64,000 bases of DNA from Defluviitalea saccharophila (GCF_038396635.1 NZ_CP121687.1:682001-746000), one strand, 5' to 3'. Shown: positions 18,453-27,277, counted from the stretch's first letter. Numbers and translations: made by a program. The notes: generated by a model not told the origin, from the letters alone.

Positions 18453-19274
18453 ATGAAAAAAAATATATTTGCATGTATTGTTTGTATGGTATTGTTACTT
18501 AATGTTTCCTGTTCCCACCAAGCTACTGGCGGAGTACAATCCTCTATCTCTGAAAAAGGAGATATTAAAAATATAAAGGTTATAGCCAATCAAGCCAATA
18601 TAAGACAAGGCTGTTCTACGGACAGTAATGTTATACAAAATGCGAGTAAAAATAGTATTTTAGATGTGGTGAGTGAAGTTTCGGATTGGTATGCTGTTAA
18701 ATTAGCCAATAATCAAATTGGATTTATTCAAAAAAATGAATCTAAACCTGTTGTTGTAGACGATAAAAATACCACTCCCAGCGACACCCCTGAACCCTCT
18801 AAAACGCCACCTTCTACTACCTCACAAAATACACCCGGAACCAATACCCCAAAAATTCCGGATACCTCCACAAATCAAGGAGGGTTAAGCGAACAGGAAC
18901 AGCAAATGGTTCAACTGGTGAATAAAGCACGGGCAGAAAATAATTTGCCGGCTTTAAAAGTAGATACTGAACTTGCCAATGTGGCACGAATCAAGTCTCA
19001 AGATATGATTGATAATAATTATTTTAGCCACAATTCTCCGACCTACGGAAGTCCTTTTGATATGATGAAGGACTTTGGCATCAACTATGTACAGGCTGGA
19101 GAAAATATTGCCGGCAACCAAGATGTGCAAAAAGCCCATGACGCACTGATGAATTCTCCAGGCCATCGTAAAAATATCCTTAGTCCGGATTTCACCCATA
19201 TTGGCATTGGTATCAGAAAAGGTGGACAATACGGCAATATGTATACCCAAATGTTTATTAGCAAACCTCAATAA
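18453..19274 (+). CDS. CAP/SCP-like lipoprotein with SH3 domain
   Basis: Start at ATG 18453, six bases after GGAGG (ATG 18450 is the alternative). The signal peptide ends with lipobox-like NVSC, so it is probably lipid-anchored. Next come a bacterial SH3 domain (residues about 33-95, with ANIRQGCSTDSNV and DWYAVKL), a Pro/Thr-rich linker, and a CAP (SCP/PR1) domain from about 148 to the end. The CAP domain has the conserved His in FSHNSP, GENIA, and SPGHRKNILSP. The CAP function in bacteria is unsettled; the SH3 part suggests wall binding. A terminator at 19281 ends this single gene. Confidence 0.88.
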   Translation: MKKNIFACIVCMVLLLNVSCSHQATGGVQSSISEKGDIKNIKVIANQANIRQGCSTDSNVIQNASKNSILDVVSEVSDWYAVKLANNQIGFIQKNESKPVVVDDKNTTPSDTPEPSKTPPSTTSQNTPGTNTPKIPDTSTNQGGLSEQEQQMVQLVNKARAENNLPALKVDTELANVARIKSQDMIDNNYFSHNSPTYGSPFDMMKDFGINYVQAGENIAGNQDVQKAHDALMNSPGHRKNILSPDFTHIGIGIRKGGQYGNMYTQMFISKPQ

Positions 19275-19280
19275 ACTCAG

Positions 19281-19322
19281 ACACCCGGCATTACAAATTC
19301 GATGTAATACCGGGTGTTTCTT
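19281..19322 (+). terminator. Intrinsic terminator
   Basis: ACACCCGG-C-ATTACA pairs with TGTAAT-A-CCGGGTGT around AATTCGA, followed by TTTCTTTG. It ends the CAP lipoprotein gene. Confidence 0.88.
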
Positions 19323-19351
19323 TGTATACTTCTATTAATCGCTCATTTTTA

Positions 19352-19702
19352 TTATTTTCGTAATATCTTGTCCATTGCCTTGCCCTTAGCCAGCTCATCA
19401 ATCAACTTGTCCAAATAGCGAATTTCTCTCATAAGGGAATCTTCGATGTTTTCTACTCGAACACCGCAGACCACACCTTTAATCAAAGTCCTGGAAGGAT
19501 TCAATTGGGGAGCTTCAGCAAAAAAGGTCTCAAAGTCGGTCTGTTTTTCAAGATGTCGTTCCAATTCTTCCTGACTGTATCCTGTCAGCCAGCGAATAAT
19601 TTCATCCACTTCTTCTTTTGTTCGTCCTTTTTTCTCTGCCTTTGCAACATAATGGGGATAAACACTTGCAACACTCATTGTATAGATGCGATGTTTCTCC
19701 AT
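19352..19702 (-). CDS. DUF2200 family protein
   Basis: The protein (116 aa) matches DUF2200 throughout: [20 protein letters not shown], then [17 protein letters not shown] and [12 protein letters not shown]. The family is small, soluble and of unknown function. ATG 19702 follows GAGG at seven bases. A decayed fragment of the same family lies at 21433-21540. Confidence 0.85.
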   Translation of the reverse strand: MEKHRIYTMSVASVYPHYVAKAEKKGRTKEEVDEIIRWLTGYSQEELERHLEKQTDFETFFAEAPQLNPSRTLIKGVVCGVRVENIEDSLMREIRYLDKLIDELAKGKAMDKILRK

Positions 19703-19738
19703 AATCAATCCTCACTTTTATGCTTTTTCTTTATTATA

Positions 19739-20620
19739 TCATAATCTAATCTTTTCTACTTTGGTTTTAGTATTTTTTAAAAGAAGTACTAAACATATTA
19801 TTGAGACTAAATTAAACAAAGGAAAGAGGATCACTTCAGCCATGCTCATATTTACACCATTTAACGCTTGATTGATAATCATGGCAGAAATGGATGTCAA
19901 CATTGTAATTCCTTTAATAATTATTACCGAGGATAATAAAAATCCTATTGCCTTTCTTTTGATCAGGAATATTCCTGACAATATAGCCGTAGGTACAATG
20001 ATTCCTAAATCCATCCCTTGTATTACTAATGTAGTGTAATGTTCCAATCCAACAGGTACCTTATCTCCTATAATTGAAGGCGCGATCTTGCCAAGCCATA
20101 GCATTCCTATCATAACCCCAATGAATATTTGATAGCCTCCTAAAAATTTTACCGGCAATTTCTCACTAAAATTCAGCTTAATATTTTCAATGTCGAAGGA
20201 GAAAATAGATAGAATAAAGGCATATAAACTTGCCGACATGAGCATTACATAAATTATAAAGAATTTATTATACATCCACAAAAATGTATATGACATATAA
20301 GTGTAGAGAAAATAACCTAATGTTCCTGTTAATAATATTTTCCCTTTAAAGGATTCCTTTAATGACAAATATAAAGACAGAATTAGTAATGGAACCCCCA
20401 TTACAAGGGTAACAAAATCAGAAGCGATCCCTTGAGCTGCAATCGATATTGAATTGTCTTTATAAAGTCCGTAGCCATAGATTTTAACTACTTCGTTGTT
20501 GATACTTTTAAATTCATATTCCCCTGGTCCTCCATTTGAAAATAAACCGAAAAGACATGCTATGGTTGATAACAGAGCAATAACCAACACAAGGACAATA
20601 AGATACCTTTTAATTTTCAT
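19739..20620 (-). CDS. Multi-pass membrane protein of unknown family
   Basis: The protein (293 aa) has about eight hydrophobic segments, starting at residues 7-26. A short outer loop after the first (GPGEYEFKSINNEVVKIYGYG) is followed by SIAAQGIASDFVTL, seen in several clostridial membrane proteins of unknown role. It lies 36 bases downstream of a TetR-type gene on the same strand, so it is probably the target of that regulator and could be an exporter or sensor. Confidence 0.65.
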   Translation of the reverse strand: MKIKRYLIVLVLVIALLSTIACLFGLFSNGGPGEYEFKSINNEVVKIYGYGLYKDNSISIAAQGIASDFVTLVMGVPLLILSLYLSLKESFKGKILLTGTLGYFLYTYMSYTFLWMYNKFFIIYVMLMSASLYAFILSIFSFDIENIKLNFSEKLPVKFLGGYQIFIGVMIGMLWLGKIAPSIIGDKVPVGLEHYTTLVIQGMDLGIIVPTAILSGIFLIKRKAIGFLLSSVIIIKGITMLTSISAMIINQALNGVNMSMAEVILFPLFNLVSIICLVLLLKNTKTKVEKIRL

Positions 20621-20656
20621 TTTAAAACCTCCACCGTATTGATACCATTTATTTTA

Positions 20657-21271
20657 TTATTTTGAACCTCTGTCTTGCCGCTTTAGTTTCATTAATAATT
20701 CAATTTCAGCCTTTAATTCAAGCAACAGATCCTCTGAACTTTTCTCATCTCTTTTATTCACTAAAAGCAATAACTTTCCGCGTATGGATGAGCCAATCAA
20801 ATTATGTATGACATCTATGTTTTCTTTTTCTATATAGCCTTCTTCAGCACATTTACAAATGCATTCCTTTAAAAGTATCCCGATGGATAATTTCTTATCT
20901 CCCTTTAGCAGCTCAATTGGAATATTGCCTAAATCTTCAATGTAAATTAACTGAAACATATCCGGGTTTGCAGTAAAGTATTTAAAATATGCATCCGTAT
21001 ATGCTATTAACTGCTCAATACAGTTCAAATTTTCATTTTTAGACTCTATCATATATTGATAGCATTCTTCAAAAAAATCGAAAGCACAATAGGCTAACAA
21101 TTCCTTAATATCTTTAAAATAATTGTATAAGGTTGCATATGAATAGCCTGCCACATCACCAATCTTTCTAGCTGTAAGCCCTTTCACACCTTCTTCCTTT
21201 ATGATTGCTTTAGCAGCTTCAATAAAGTATTTCATCATTCTTTGTTTTTGTATCTCTTTTTTATCGCTCAT
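20657..21271 (-). CDS. TetR/AcrR family transcriptional regulator
   Basis: The N-terminal DNA-binding part (KGLTARKIGDVAGYSYATLYNYFKDI in two overlapping helices, residues about 26-51) is the TetR helix-turn-helix. The C-terminal helical part (about 150 residues, total 204 aa) would bind the ligand. It likely controls its own operon with the membrane protein downstream. No clear palindrome was found upstream. Confidence 0.88.
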   Translation of the reverse strand: MSDKKEIQKQRMMKYFIEAAKAIIKEEGVKGLTARKIGDVAGYSYATLYNYFKDIKELLAYCAFDFFEECYQYMIESKNENLNCIEQLIAYTDAYFKYFTANPDMFQLIYIEDLGNIPIELLKGDKKLSIGILLKECICKCAEEGYIEKENIDVIHNLIGSSIRGKLLLLVNKRDEKSSEDLLLELKAEIELLMKLKRQDRGSK

Positions 21272-21367
21272 TTACTCTCACCAATCTATAAATTATTATT
21301 AATACTGTTCATTAAATTAACATTGTTAATTTAATTCTAGAATTAAGATTCTATTTTGTCAATTGTT

Positions 21368-21420
21368 TTTTTAAAAAAATAACCAGTCGAAGTGAATCTA
21401 AGTCACTCCAACTGGCTCCA
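21368..21420 (-). terminator. Intrinsic terminator
   Basis: CCAGT-CGA-AGTGA pairs with TCACT-CCA-ACTGG around 21384-21416, and the leftward strand continues into seven Ts. It probably first served the DUF2200 remnant and now also ends the GNAT gene. Confidence 0.75.
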
Positions 21421-21432
21421 TTGGTCTCATTA

Positions 21433-21540
21433 TTATTTTTTCAAAATTTTATCCATTACTTTAACTTTGCTAGCTCATCAAACAGTGTATCCTTTTTTGC
21501 TTTTGCAACATAGAGGGAATAAACACTTGCAACGCTTTTA
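21433..21540 (-). pseudogene. Remnant of a second DUF2200 gene
   Basis: On the minus strand this reads SVASVYSLYVAKAKK, then jumps to DELAKLK and, after a frame change, MDKILKK. These match residues 8-23 and the last 15 residues of the intact DUF2200 protein at 19352-19702. About 70 internal codons are missing. It is not expressed as a whole protein. Confidence 0.75.
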
Positions 21541-21545
21541 GTAAA

Positions 21546-22019
21546 TCACTTATTTAATAGATCCAATTCCATGTAAAGAGCACCTTCAATAGGATTAAAT
21601 CTATAAGGTTCAATGGGATAAAATCCTAATGTTTGATACAAAGAAATTGCTTGTTTCATGGATGGCAAAGTATCTAATCTCATAAAGCGATAACCCCGAA
21701 CTTTAGCCTCTTCAATGATAGCCTTAGTTAACATTTTTCCAATACCTTTCCCTTTCCAATTAGGTTGCACATACAATCTCTTCATTTCACAAATGTTATG
21801 ATTAATCTTCCTTAAAGCCACACACCCTACAACTTGCTCATTTTGCCGAGCCAACAATAAACATCCATCTGGCATCCCATACATTTTGGAGATATTATTT
21901 AGTTCTTCATCAAAATTTTGAAATTCTAAGCTAATTCCTAATGATTCTGAATACTCTATAAAAAGTTTCTTTGCATGATTAAAATCATCATCTGTAAAAG
22001 CCTTTATAATACTTATCAT
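21546..22019 (-). CDS. GNAT family N-acetyltransferase
   Basis: The protein (157 aa) has GNAT motif A (VQPNWKGKGIGKMLTKAII with the Q/R-x-x-G-x-G/A loop) and MKQAISLYQTLGFYPIEPY as motif B. The LDTLPSM step before it is typical of the YlbP/PhnO-like amino-acid-modifying branch. Substrate unknown. Its 3' end abuts the DUF2200 remnant. It is a single gene. Confidence 0.85.
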   Translation of the reverse strand: MISIIKAFTDDDFNHAKKLFIEYSESLGISLEFQNFDEELNNISKMYGMPDGCLLLARQNEQVVGCVALRKINHNICEMKRLYVQPNWKGKGIGKMLTKAIIEEAKVRGYRFMRLDTLPSMKQAISLYQTLGFYPIEPYRFNPIEGALYMELDLLNK

Positions 22020-22356
22020 ATTGATATCCCCCTCACCAATTTATGACACTGTCATTATATCGAATCTCTCTCTTAATTTTTACTGACCCTTAGTCCTCTC
22101 ACATAATAGCATTTACTTTGCAGAACCTGTTATAATCTTCCTCTTAGACTATCTACAAAATAATAACATTTATTTGATGATCAGGACTATAACAACACCT
22201 GAATATTATTCAATAATTTTCTAAAAGTAAAGCCTTACTTAAGGATCTTTCCCCAAAATAAGGCTCTACAAATATAGTTTGTTCCACCCATCACATAATT
22301 TTGTTACTGTGGAATCCATATATTTTTATAGGGATAATCTCATGAGGTAATACCCA
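22020..22356. other. Intergenic region, 337 bp
   Basis: No coding potential is seen. It holds the upstream region of the GNAT gene (a possible leftward promoter near 22100-22135) and the hairpin at 22231-22265. Nothing else stands out. Confidence 0.5.
22228..22270 (-). terminator. Terminator-like hairpin
   Basis: AGCCTTA (22231-22237) pairs with TAAGGCT (22259-22265). The leftward T run is weak. It is related in sequence to the hairpins at 3070, 26216 and 27076, and follows the nitroreductase gene by about 90 bases. Confidence 0.6.
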
Positions 22357-23025
22357 TCAAAAATCTATCACCCACTCAAAGTTTTCCCTTCCTGCTCCTA
22401 GCTCAAAATGATATTTTATAAGTCCCAGATCAACTCCGGAAAAAACACCATTATCACAGGTAATTTTCACTTTATTTCCTTTACCAATGATATAGAAAGC
22501 CTGTTTATTTAGTGCTGTGGGTGCAAGAAGAGCCCCTTCAACTCCATTTTTAAACCAATCCGGCATAGCTCCTTCATAGCTGCTTACTTTAGATGGCTTT
22601 TTTGATTTGTGTGGAACACCTTGTGTTGCACCATAGCCAATCGCAACAACACCTATTACACGACCTTCTCCTGCTTTTTTAGATACACTCTTCCTGTTGT
22701 AAGTGCCGCCCACATACCAGGTATTTAAGCCCAACGTCTGAGCATAGAGCATCAGATCCGCGCTGCAATATCCCAGTTTTTCATCCAGATCCTTATTATC
22801 CGGCCCTGCCAGTACCAGATAATTCTTTACTCCCTTTGCCAGAATGAGCTTAACAACAGCTCCAAATGCAGATGAGTCATCCGTCACCAGTTTGATGTTT
22901 AAGTGATATTTTCGGTTATTCTCGTCAATTCTCTGAGTCATTAATGTCACGATTTCCGCTGGAATTACCTGATCCGTATACTTGCGAACCGTATGCCTAG
23001 TATGCATAGCTTCTTTCATATCCAT
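22357..23025 (-). CDS. Nitroreductase family protein
   Basis: The N-terminal AMHTRHTVRKYTDQVIP is the FMN-binding start of the nitroreductase fold (Arg-x-Ser/Thr-x-Arg pattern). The middle has YCSADLMLYAQTLGLNTWYVGG and the C-terminal part ALLAPTALNKQ and GIDLG-like VDLGLIKYHFELGAG, as in the clostridial Nitroreductase_4 branch (222 aa). It is an FMN oxidoreductase, with NAD(P)H donor and substrate unknown. It is a single gene. Confidence 0.85.
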   Translation of the reverse strand: MDMKEAMHTRHTVRKYTDQVIPAEIVTLMTQRIDENNRKYHLNIKLVTDDSSAFGAVVKLILAKGVKNYLVLAGPDNKDLDEKLGYCSADLMLYAQTLGLNTWYVGGTYNRKSVSKKAGEGRVIGVVAIGYGATQGVPHKSKKPSKVSSYEGAMPDWFKNGVEGALLAPTALNKQAFYIIGKGNKVKITCDNGVFSGVDLGLIKYHFELGAGRENFEWVIDF

Positions 23026-23094
23026 TTTATTTCTCCCCTAAGATTACTAATCATATTATTAATATAAAAATAACATTGCAATTACTCTTAGATA

Positions 23095-24273
23095 CTATCT
23101 GGGCGTATAAAAATTTTGTGTGTAATACACATGATACTCTCCACCAAAACTTACGCCCACTCCCAGTCTTTTAAAATCACCCAATATATTTTTTCTATGC
23201 CCCTCAGAATTCATCCATCCTTCATGGGCATAAATAGCATTACTTTGTCCTGCAGCAATGTTTTCTCCTGCCCTACTATACATTATCCCTTGATTTTTCA
23301 TTCTATCGAAAGGACTTTGCCCTTTTAGATTGGTATGACTAAAGAAATTCCCTGTTACCATATCTACACTATGGAGTAAACTCGATTTGGCTGCTTTATC
23401 ATCCCAGACAAAGGGCTTTAGGCCATTTCTGACTCGCACTGAATTTGCGAGATCAAATACTTGCATTGCGTATGCTTTCACCAATTCATTGCTTGGTTTT
23501 CCATAAAAGCCATTTAGTGATTGTTCCGTATTCTTGTCAATAATAAGAACGGATGTTACTGTTTGATTTCGATGGATATCATAAAAAATAGTAACATAGG
23601 AATGATCAATAGAAAAAGTATTCGCTTCTTTCTTATCAGAACTCAATATATATCTTGTATTTCCTTTTTGGATATATGAGAGAGGTTCTCCATAGGCCTT
23701 TTTCACGTCTGCACTGGTCGAACCGAATTTAATTCCTTTTTTGGATTGCCAGTTAGTTGAATTCGTATATAAACCAACTACCTTGCCATCTTTAATTCCT
23801 ACTTGTATGTAATTCTTGTAATCTTTATTGTATATAAACCATGTAAAGCCATATTCAGAAACATCTTGCCTGTCAGGCTCTCCCAATTGATTTATAACAT
23901 GTTCCTTGCTGTCTCCAATGGCTATATTATATAAAACGAACTCTGCATTATTAACCTGAGGTACTTCCTTCTTATCATTATTATTTATAACAGGCTCATT
24001 GCCATCACTATAAATATATGTAGAACCTGTATTTTCATCATAAGCCACATTCTTTCCTAAAATCTGCGCAACAGTACGCATAGGAAGATAGGTTGTACCA
24101 TTGTAGATCATAGGTTTTTGAGGGAGTTCTGCTCTGGTTCCTTCTACATAAATAGGCATATCTCTAAAAATGACCTGAATATTTTTAATAACCTCTGCTG
24201 CGTTAACATTGAAGTTAGTAAATAGGATTGCTGCAGCACTAAATCCTAAGATAAAATATTTAAAGCGTTTCAT
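23095..24273 (-). CDS. Secreted protein: copper amine oxidase-like N-domain plus CAP domain
   Basis: A signal peptide (residues 1-25, ending VNAAE) precedes a copper amine oxidase N-terminal-like (stalk) domain with NGTTYLPMRTVAQILGKNV. A CAP-associated domain follows (LYNIAIGDSKEHVINQLGEP, and a second similar KKGIKFGSTSADVKKAYGEP), then the CAP domain with WDDKAAKSSLLHS, FFSHTNLKGQSPF, GENIAAGQ and SEGHRKNILG. Total 392 aa. It is an exported wall-associated protein, and its exact role is not known. It is the second CAP protein in the window. Confidence 0.88.
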   Translation of the reverse strand: MKRFKYFILGFSAAAILFTNFNVNAAEVIKNIQVIFRDMPIYVEGTRAELPQKPMIYNGTTYLPMRTVAQILGKNVAYDENTGSTYIYSDGNEPVINNNDKKEVPQVNNAEFVLYNIAIGDSKEHVINQLGEPDRQDVSEYGFTWFIYNKDYKNYIQVGIKDGKVVGLYTNSTNWQSKKGIKFGSTSADVKKAYGEPLSYIQKGNTRYILSSDKKEANTFSIDHSYVTIFYDIHRNQTVTSVLIIDKNTEQSLNGFYGKPSNELVKAYAMQVFDLANSVRVRNGLKPFVWDDKAAKSSLLHSVDMVTGNFFSHTNLKGQSPFDRMKNQGIMYSRAGENIAAGQSNAIYAHEGWMNSEGHRKNILGDFKRLGVGVSFGGEYHVYYTQNFYTPR

Positions 24274-24385
24274 AAAACACCTCCTAAATGTTTTCAGCTA
24301 AATTTTTTAAGTATTATACCATGAAAAAGCATCGAGTTAAACACATATTGGATACCTTTCCAGAAAGATCAATATGTTTATTACT

Positions 24386-25147
24386 TTATATGAGCTTTAC
24401 AGATAACTTTTGTAGCTTTGCCCTAATTCTATCGCTTATATCTGAATCAGTAATGATTCCATTGAAATCTTCTAATGCCGCAAATCTATAGGTGCTGTCT
24501 ACATCAAATTTCTCCTTTTCCACAAGCAAAAATGCTTCCTTACTGTTAGAAATAACGACTTCTTTAACATTACCATCTTCTAAGCTTACGGTATGAGCAC
24601 TATTGGTAGTTAAATTGACCCCTCCACTTCCTACAAAACCCTTATTAAAAATATATTTAGAAATATTTTTAACAACCTCCGAGCCTAAAACACCACCGGA
24701 ACTATTGTCGTATATACCGCCTATACATATTATTTTTACAGTTTCATTATTATTAAACAAGGAAGGAATTATAGACATATTCGTTATTAACGTTATCTTT
24801 TTGGTATTATTTGCTATTAATTGCGCCAGATAATAATTTATGCTTGAGGATTCTAAAAAAACTACATCTCCATCCGATATAAGATCAAAAGCTTTTTCAG
24901 CTATTAACTCCTTATTGTCAGAGTTTTCTTTTAACCTGGTACTTATAGGACTGCTTTCTAAAAACTTTCTCTTTAAAATAGCTCCCCCATAAGTCCTTTG
25001 AAGAAGCTGTTCAGCTTCTAATCTTTGCAAATCCTTTCTAATCATACTTTCTGAAACATTAAAGAGCTCACTCAGCTCTTTTACTTTAACCCTGCCATTT
25101 TTATTAAGCAGCTCTAAAATCTGTTCTAATCTTTCTTCGGTAAACAT
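24386..25147 (-). CDS. DeoR/GlpR family transcriptional regulator
   Basis: The N-terminal winged helix (RVKELSELFNVSESMIRKDL, residues about 19-40) is the DeoR type. LLQRTYGGAI is the family's linker. The C-terminal part is a sugar-phosphate-binding fold with ESSSINYYLAQLI and GSEVVKNI (253 aa). It probably senses a phosphorylated sugar. It is divergent from the HAD gene at 25515, which lies 367 bases away and could be its target. Confidence 0.88.
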   Translation of the reverse strand: MFTEERLEQILELLNKNGRVKVKELSELFNVSESMIRKDLQRLEAEQLLQRTYGGAILKRKFLESSPISTRLKENSDNKELIAEKAFDLISDGDVVFLESSSINYYLAQLIANNTKKITLITNMSIIPSLFNNNETVKIICIGGIYDNSSGGVLGSEVVKNISKYIFNKGFVGSGGVNLTTNSAHTVSLEDGNVKEVVISNSKEAFLLVEKEKFDVDSTYRFAALEDFNGIITDSDISDRIRAKLQKLSVKLI

Positions 25148-25229
25148 CTAAACACCTCATCAATTATTATCATTTATTCTCATTCTTAATTATTATTATA
25201 ACATAACGACTCAAATGATACAAAAAAAC

Positions 25230-25258
25230 TTGCACAAAAGCAAAAAATGATATAAAAT
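25230..25258 (+). promoter_or_regulatory. Candidate sigma-A promoter of the HAD leader
   Basis: TTGCAC (25230-25235) and TAAAAT (25253-25258) are exactly 17 bases apart. Transcription would begin near 25265, leaving a leader of about 250 bases before the HAD gene, with a terminator-like hairpin in the middle. Confidence 0.55.
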
Positions 25259-25364
25259 AATAATAAACAGAACCAAATAGTAATATACATTTACTAGAGC
25301 TACTCCAATTACCATATAATTTAGCGTAATAGGGTAATGCCTAGCGTGATAATTTATGTGGTTG

Positions 25365-25418
25365 GGTATCCTTAAAACGAATCGAGTAACCTATTATTTT
25401 AAGGATACCTAATTTTTC
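25365..25418 (+). terminator. Terminator/attenuator-like hairpin in the HAD gene leader
   Basis: GGTATCCTTAAAA (25365-25377) is perfectly complementary to TTTTAAGGATACC (25397-25409), followed by TAATTTTTCTTT. It lies between a good rightward promoter and the HAD gene 97 bases on. It may be an attenuator or end a small RNA. Confidence 0.7.
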
Positions 25419-25514
25419 TTTATGGAAAAATATTCGCAGTTAAAAAAGTTACTCTTGCCATTTAAAATGCTGCAGCCGTACAATACTTATTAAGTCTGAA
25501 TAATGGAGGATAAT

Positions 25515-26147
25515 ATGTATAACTGTATTATATTTGATATTGACGGTACACTTATTGACAACGAGACCGCAGACCTTTTATCTCTTCAGAGGGTAGTATA
25601 TGAAGAACTTAATAAGAATTTGAGTTTGGATGAATTAAGGTTTTCATTAGGTATTCCCAGTGAAATATCCTTACGTCAGCTTGGAATCAATAATATTTCA
25701 GAGGCCTGTATCAAATGGAATAAATACTTTAAAGAATATTTTCAGCATGTAAAAATTTTTGATGGCATTAAGGAAACTTTGATGAAACTGAATCAAATGG
25801 AAATACTGACTGGCATAGTGACTTCAAAAACTAAAGAAGAATTTCTAAACGATTTTATACCAATGGGCTTAAAAGATTATTTTAAGATAGTAGTTTGCGC
25901 AGATGATACAGAAAAACATAAACCTCATCCGGACCCAATTCTACATTTTCTTAAACAATCCGGTGCAGATCAATCAAAAGCAATATATATAGGCGACACC
26001 AAATATGACATGGAATGTGCATCTGGTGCCGGCATTGATTTCGCCTTAGCATTATGGGGTGCAAAATCGTCAACAGGTATCAAAGCAAATTATATTCTTG
26101 AGCATCCTAAACAAATATTAGAACTTATAAATGCGCCTATGGCATAA
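25515..26147 (+). CDS. HAD family hydrolase
   Basis: The start is ATG 25515 after GGAGG; the earlier in-frame ATG at 25503 lies ahead of that site. Motifs are FDIDGTLIDNET (nucleophile Asp and acid Asp), GIVTSKTK, the Lys in EKHKPHPDP, and YIGDTKYDMECASGAGI. With a C1 cap (210 aa) it resembles pyrophosphatase PpaX/phosphoglycolate phosphatase-like enzymes. It is divergent from the DeoR gene. Confidence 0.86.
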   Translation: MYNCIIFDIDGTLIDNETADLLSLQRVVYEELNKNLSLDELRFSLGIPSEISLRQLGINNISEACIKWNKYFKEYFQHVKIFDGIKETLMKLNQMEILTGIVTSKTKEEFLNDFIPMGLKDYFKIVVCADDTEKHKPHPDPILHFLKQSGADQSKAIYIGDTKYDMECASGAGIDFALALWGAKSSTGIKANYILEHPKQILELINAPMA

Positions 26148-26210
26148 TAAAAGCAGAAAAATATTTATTCCCGATTTTTTTCATTATAGCAATTCAATAC
26201 TTTTCTAAGC

Positions 26211-26253
26211 AAAAAAGCCTTACCTTGAGAATCTCTTCTCAAAGTAAGGCTCT
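26211..26253 (-). terminator. Intrinsic terminator of the Uma2-type gene
   Basis: AGCCTTAC-CT-TGAGA pairs with TCTCA-AA-GTAAGGCT (26216-26251), followed leftward by six Ts. It lies between two genes that converge. Confidence 0.85.
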
Positions 26254-26289
26254 ATTTCCGTATTATGTATACTCTTTACACCTTTAATT

Positions 26290-26856
26290 TCAAGCAAAGA
26301 GTGAATCTAAAGAAACTGAAAATCCTGGTAAAACAAAGGAACATATTTCACCAGTATTGACTTTTATATCCGCCTGCTCATAGAGTCCATCATTATTTAA
26401 ACAATAAACTGTGATAGCATTTTTCATTGGATTAACAATCCAATATTCTTTTACTCCATATTGCATATATAAATTCAATTTAGTAATTAAATCATGGGAT
26501 TGATTCGAAGGGCTTAGGATTTCGACAATAAGAGTTGGAACACCGATATATTTATTTTCATTCAATCCAGTCTTATCACATATAACACTTAAATCCGGAA
26601 TAACAATTGTCTTTGCTGAAATCCCCTCTTTTTTCAGCTCTATATCATATGGAGCCTGAAATACTTCACAAGTACTCCCTTTTCCTTCTAAATAGAGCAT
26701 AAATTTTGTATTAAGTCTTCCGGAAATTCTTTGATGTTTTGTAGATGGAGATGGGGACATATAAATAATACCATCTATATATTCAATTATGGCATCATTT
26801 TTCTTTCTAAGTTCAATGTACTCTTCAAAAGAAGCATAAGCATTGGAAGCCAACAC
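26290..26856 (-). CDS. Uma2 family (DUF820) putative restriction endonuclease-like protein
   Basis: The protein (188 aa) follows the Uma2 pattern: EYIDGIIYMSPSPSTKHQRI at the N-terminus, then the PD-(D/E)xK core VIPDLSVICDKTG, PTLIVEILSPSNQSHDLITK and YGVKEYWIVNP. The family has a nuclease-type fold, and the activity is generally unproven. GTG 26856 is preceded by GAGG. It is a single gene. Confidence 0.88.
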   Translation of the reverse strand: MLASNAYASFEEYIELRKKNDAIIEYIDGIIYMSPSPSTKHQRISGRLNTKFMLYLEGKGSTCEVFQAPYDIELKKEGISAKTIVIPDLSVICDKTGLNENKYIGVPTLIVEILSPSNQSHDLITKLNLYMQYGVKEYWIVNPMKNAITVYCLNNDGLYEQADIKVNTGEICSFVLPGFSVSLDSLFA

Positions 26857-27069
26857 ATTACCTCATCCCTTCCATAATACTCTTATATACAAATAGTATA
26901 GCATATAGAATGTTATTATTGTAAAAAATCTATAAGAAAATTTTATATCCACTTAAATAATAGTTTGAACAAATTGAATTCTAATTATTATTTTTCACTT
27001 GGATATATCTGTTAAGAATTAGATTTGTTCCTTCTTAATCATTTTTTCATTAAATTAGGCTCAAAAACC

Positions 27070-27107
27070 AAAAAACCCTACTCAGATTTTCATCCAAGTA
27101 AGGCTCT
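27070..27107 (-). terminator. Intrinsic terminator
   Basis: Leftward, CCTTACT pairs with AGTAGGG (one G-T pair), followed by six Ts. It belongs to the same hairpin family as 26216 and 22231. Confidence 0.65.
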
Positions 27108-27124
27108 ATTAACGTGGATATGTA

Positions 27125-27160
27125 TGGTGGAGGTGGGGCGAACGATTCCGTAGGCACGTC
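27125..27160 (-). other. tRNA/tmRNA 3'-end-like remnant, possible att site
   Basis: On the minus strand the patch ends GTTCGCCCCACCTCCACCA, like a T-arm fragment, acceptor strand and CCA tail. The rest of a tRNA or tmRNA is absent. Many tyrosine integrases use such 3' ends as attachment sites, and one is encoded 300 bases away. This may be coincidence. Confidence 0.3.
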
Positions 27161-27277
27161 ACTTGCTTTTTTTATTTAAGAAGATTTTATCTTAATTCAT
27201 ATAAGAGTTCAAATACTTATTCTATATAAAATCTAACACTTCTCTTACAAAATAGAAAGTTTGAAGTTTCTCTCTAT

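Larger units (their letters stand above)
26857..27277. other. Intergenic region, 421 bp
   Basis: No gene is seen. It holds the upstream part of the Uma2-type gene, a terminator at 27070-27107 that serves leftward genes from the recombinase, and a GC-richer patch at 27125-27160 resembling the 3' end of a tRNA or tmRNA. It is probably the limit of a mobile element. Confidence 0.45.

Noticed and set aside
25261..25420. T-box or known riboswitch in the HAD gene leader
   Set aside because: I looked for the T-box core and common riboswitch motifs and found none. Only an attenuator-like hairpin can be supported.
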